DNA of 7,735 nt from an uncultured Carnobacterium sp. (GTDB taxonomy: Bacteria > Bacillota > Bacilli > Lactobacillales > Aerococcaceae): positions 1 to 7,735 of the forward strand of contig CALCML010000292.1 of the NCBI GenBank assembly GCA_937967765.1, given 5' to 3'. The translations under genes and the position numbers were made by a program. The notes under the pieces are model-generated. The model was not told where the DNA came from. It did not search any database and saw only the letters and a program-made list of their open reading frames with translations. This document shows, in pieces, positions 7,153 to 7,735 of this stretch. Position 1 is the first letter of the stretch; each line of letters starts with the position of its first letter.

Positions 7153-7189
7153 TGTTCAAATTATACACTATTTTTCATAAATGTGAACA
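7153..7189 (-). promoter_or_regulatory. Putative operator: inverted half-sites bracketing the module B promoter
   Basis: On the minus strand TGTTCA (7189-7184) overlaps the -35 element and TGAACA (7158-7153) covers the region of the transcription start, 25 bases apart (centres 31 bp, about three turns). Both half-sites are identical to those of module A. Binding there should block RNA polymerase, so a repressor is expected. The winged-helix enzyme encoded directly downstream is the obvious candidate; this is unproven. Confidence 0.5.
7160..7187 (-). promoter_or_regulatory. Sigma-A-type promoter of module B
   Basis: The -35 element TTCACA (7187-7182, five of six to consensus), a 16-base spacer and the perfect -10 TATAAT (7165-7160) are visible on the minus strand. 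The spacing is identical to module A. It lies between the licD terminator and the fusion gene, so module B can be transcribed independently of licD. Confidence 0.78.
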
Positions 7190-7221
7190 AATAGCAAAGA
7201 AAAAATATTAAATTTTTCTTT

Positions 7222-7258
7222 AAAAAAAGATGATCCAACATAAAATAGGAGCATCTTT
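7222..7258 (-). terminator. Rho-independent terminator after licD
   Basis: Arms AAAGATG (7226-7232) and CATCTTT (7252-7258) pair. Then comes one mismatch, then TCC (7234-7236) with GGA (7248-7250), around an 11-base loop. On the minus strand the stem runs directly into further T residues (7225-7222). It starts about 46 bases after the licD stop. Confidence 0.75.
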
Positions 7259-7304
7259 CAAGAGTTATTATATTTCCGATAAACTCGGATTGGTTTTCTG
7301 TTTG

Positions 7305-7735
7305 TTATTCACTAATCCAATAGTTCTTAGCTTCTCCAGGCACTTGCTGTTCTACTGGAGGTGGTGTCATATAATCTTCCCCAAATTCATATACAAGAAT
7401 TTCATGATACATTCTTGGAACTTTTAGAACCGTATCTTCATAAGCCATATCAATCGTATCATACAACCATTCTTTTTTGATTCCTTTTGGATAATAAGGA
7501 TCAAATATTGAACAAGTAAAGTCTGTAGAATTTTCTTTATTATATTTTTTAGCTACTGCTTCTAATTTCAAATTCCACATTTGTGGTGATGTAAATCTAA
7601 AGATAGAAGAAGCAATATATCGTGGAATATTTTTTAATCCACCATTCGTAATTTCAATTCCCTTGAAATTTAAAGATGAGAGTCGTAAGAAGTTTTTGTA
7701 CTGTTTCATTTTTTTCCGGTCAGCTTCTTCTGTAA
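7305..7735 (-). CDS. licD: LicD-family phosphotransferase, C-terminal part only (5' end beyond the window)
   Basis: The last 143 or so residues of a protein whose frame stays open to the right edge. The methionine at 7709 is preceded in frame by TEEADRKK, so it is internal rather than the start. The tail resembles LicD proteins: a KYN motif, IKKEWLYDT, a segment around LKVPRMYHEIL, and FGEDYMTPPPVEQQ, matching the family's closing pattern of a YG-DYM-like motif followed by a proline pair. LicD proteins are about 260-290 residues and transfer phosphocholine, or a related phospho-group, from the CDP form to teichoic acids or other surface glycans. The catalytic acidic motif (DDDID type) lies in the missing half and cannot be checked. 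It is the natural consumer of the CDP product made by the downstream fusion enzymes. It ends in TAA before its own terminator. Confidence 0.8.
   Translation of the reverse strand, partial: TEEADRKKMKQYKNFLRLSSLNFKGIEITNGGLKNIPRYIASSIFRFTSPQMWNLKLEAVAKKYNKENSTDFTCSIFDPYYPKGIKKEWLYDTIDMAYEDTVLKVPRMYHEILVYEFGEDYMTPPPVEQQVPGEAKNYWISE

Larger units (their letters stand above)
3751..7189 (-). repeat. Tandem paralogous module B (complete copy)
   Basis: The full unit contains promoter, operator-like half-sites, wHTH-LicC-LicA fusion, small membrane protein, permease and, just outside, a terminator. Divergence from module A is at amino-acid as well as silent level, so the duplication is old rather than an assembly artefact. 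Confidence 0.9.

Noticed and set aside
7275..7289. Small hairpin TCCGA / TCGGA just after the licD stop
   Set aside because: It has only five base pairs and no T-run after it. The better terminator is at 7222-7258.
7140..7304. Tetranucleotide repeats or a phase-variation switch near the lic-type genes, as in Haemophilus licA
   Set aside because: No short tandem repeat tract is present in the upstream regions or the first codons of either fusion gene.
7305..7709. Complete 134-residue gene starting at 7709
   Set aside because: The frame remains open to the window edge, and the residues before the methionine continue a LicD-like sequence. It is a gene fragment cut by the window.

Overview
The window looks like a surface-decoration locus of a low-GC Gram-positive bacterium (Bacillota, probably Lactobacillales such as an enterococcal or carnobacterial relative). 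This is inferred from the AT-rich DNA, AGGAGG-type ribosome binding sites, Rho-independent terminators and the phosphocholine-type (lic) gene content. Species cannot be fixed from the sequence alone. Every gene I can support lies on the minus strand, so transcription runs from the right edge to the left.

From right to left, the window opens with the C-terminal half of a LicD-family transferase (7305-7735, running off the right edge), followed by a terminator (7222-7258). Then comes module B: a wHTH-LicC-LicA fusion protein (5364-7139), a 61-residue single-span membrane protein (5178-5363) and an NCS1-family permease (3751-5178). The three genes abut or overlap by one base, and a strong hairpin terminator (3661-3701) ends the module. 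A non-coding AT-rich spacer follows (about 3397-3660). Module A then repeats the same three genes in the same order: fusion 1560-3341, small protein 1378-1563, permease 1-1378, the last cut by the left edge about 16 codons before its expected end. The two modules are a tandem paralogous duplication with a period of about 3.8 kb. By eye the permeases are about 89% identical, the fusion proteins about 73% and the small proteins about 67%. All copies have open reading frames.

Proposed working model: the permease, perhaps with the small membrane protein, imports a small amino-alcohol or similar compound. The C-terminal kinase domain of the fusion phosphorylates it, and the N-terminal-side cytidylyltransferase domain activates it as a CDP derivative. 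LicD transfers the phospho-group to a cell-surface glycopolymer. Choline is the default substrate by family knowledge. However, the usual LicB choline transporter is replaced by an NCS1-type permease, a family better known for nucleobases, hydantoins and vitamins, so the true substrate is open.

The most unusual points are the DNA-binding domain on the bifunctional enzyme and the shared promoter architecture of the two modules. In each, a TATAAT promoter is bracketed by inverted half-sites TGTTCA and TGAACA spaced 25 or 26 bases apart. This suggests that the enzyme regulates its own operon, and perhaps that of its paralogue. The duplication may allow two related substrates or two regulatory states.
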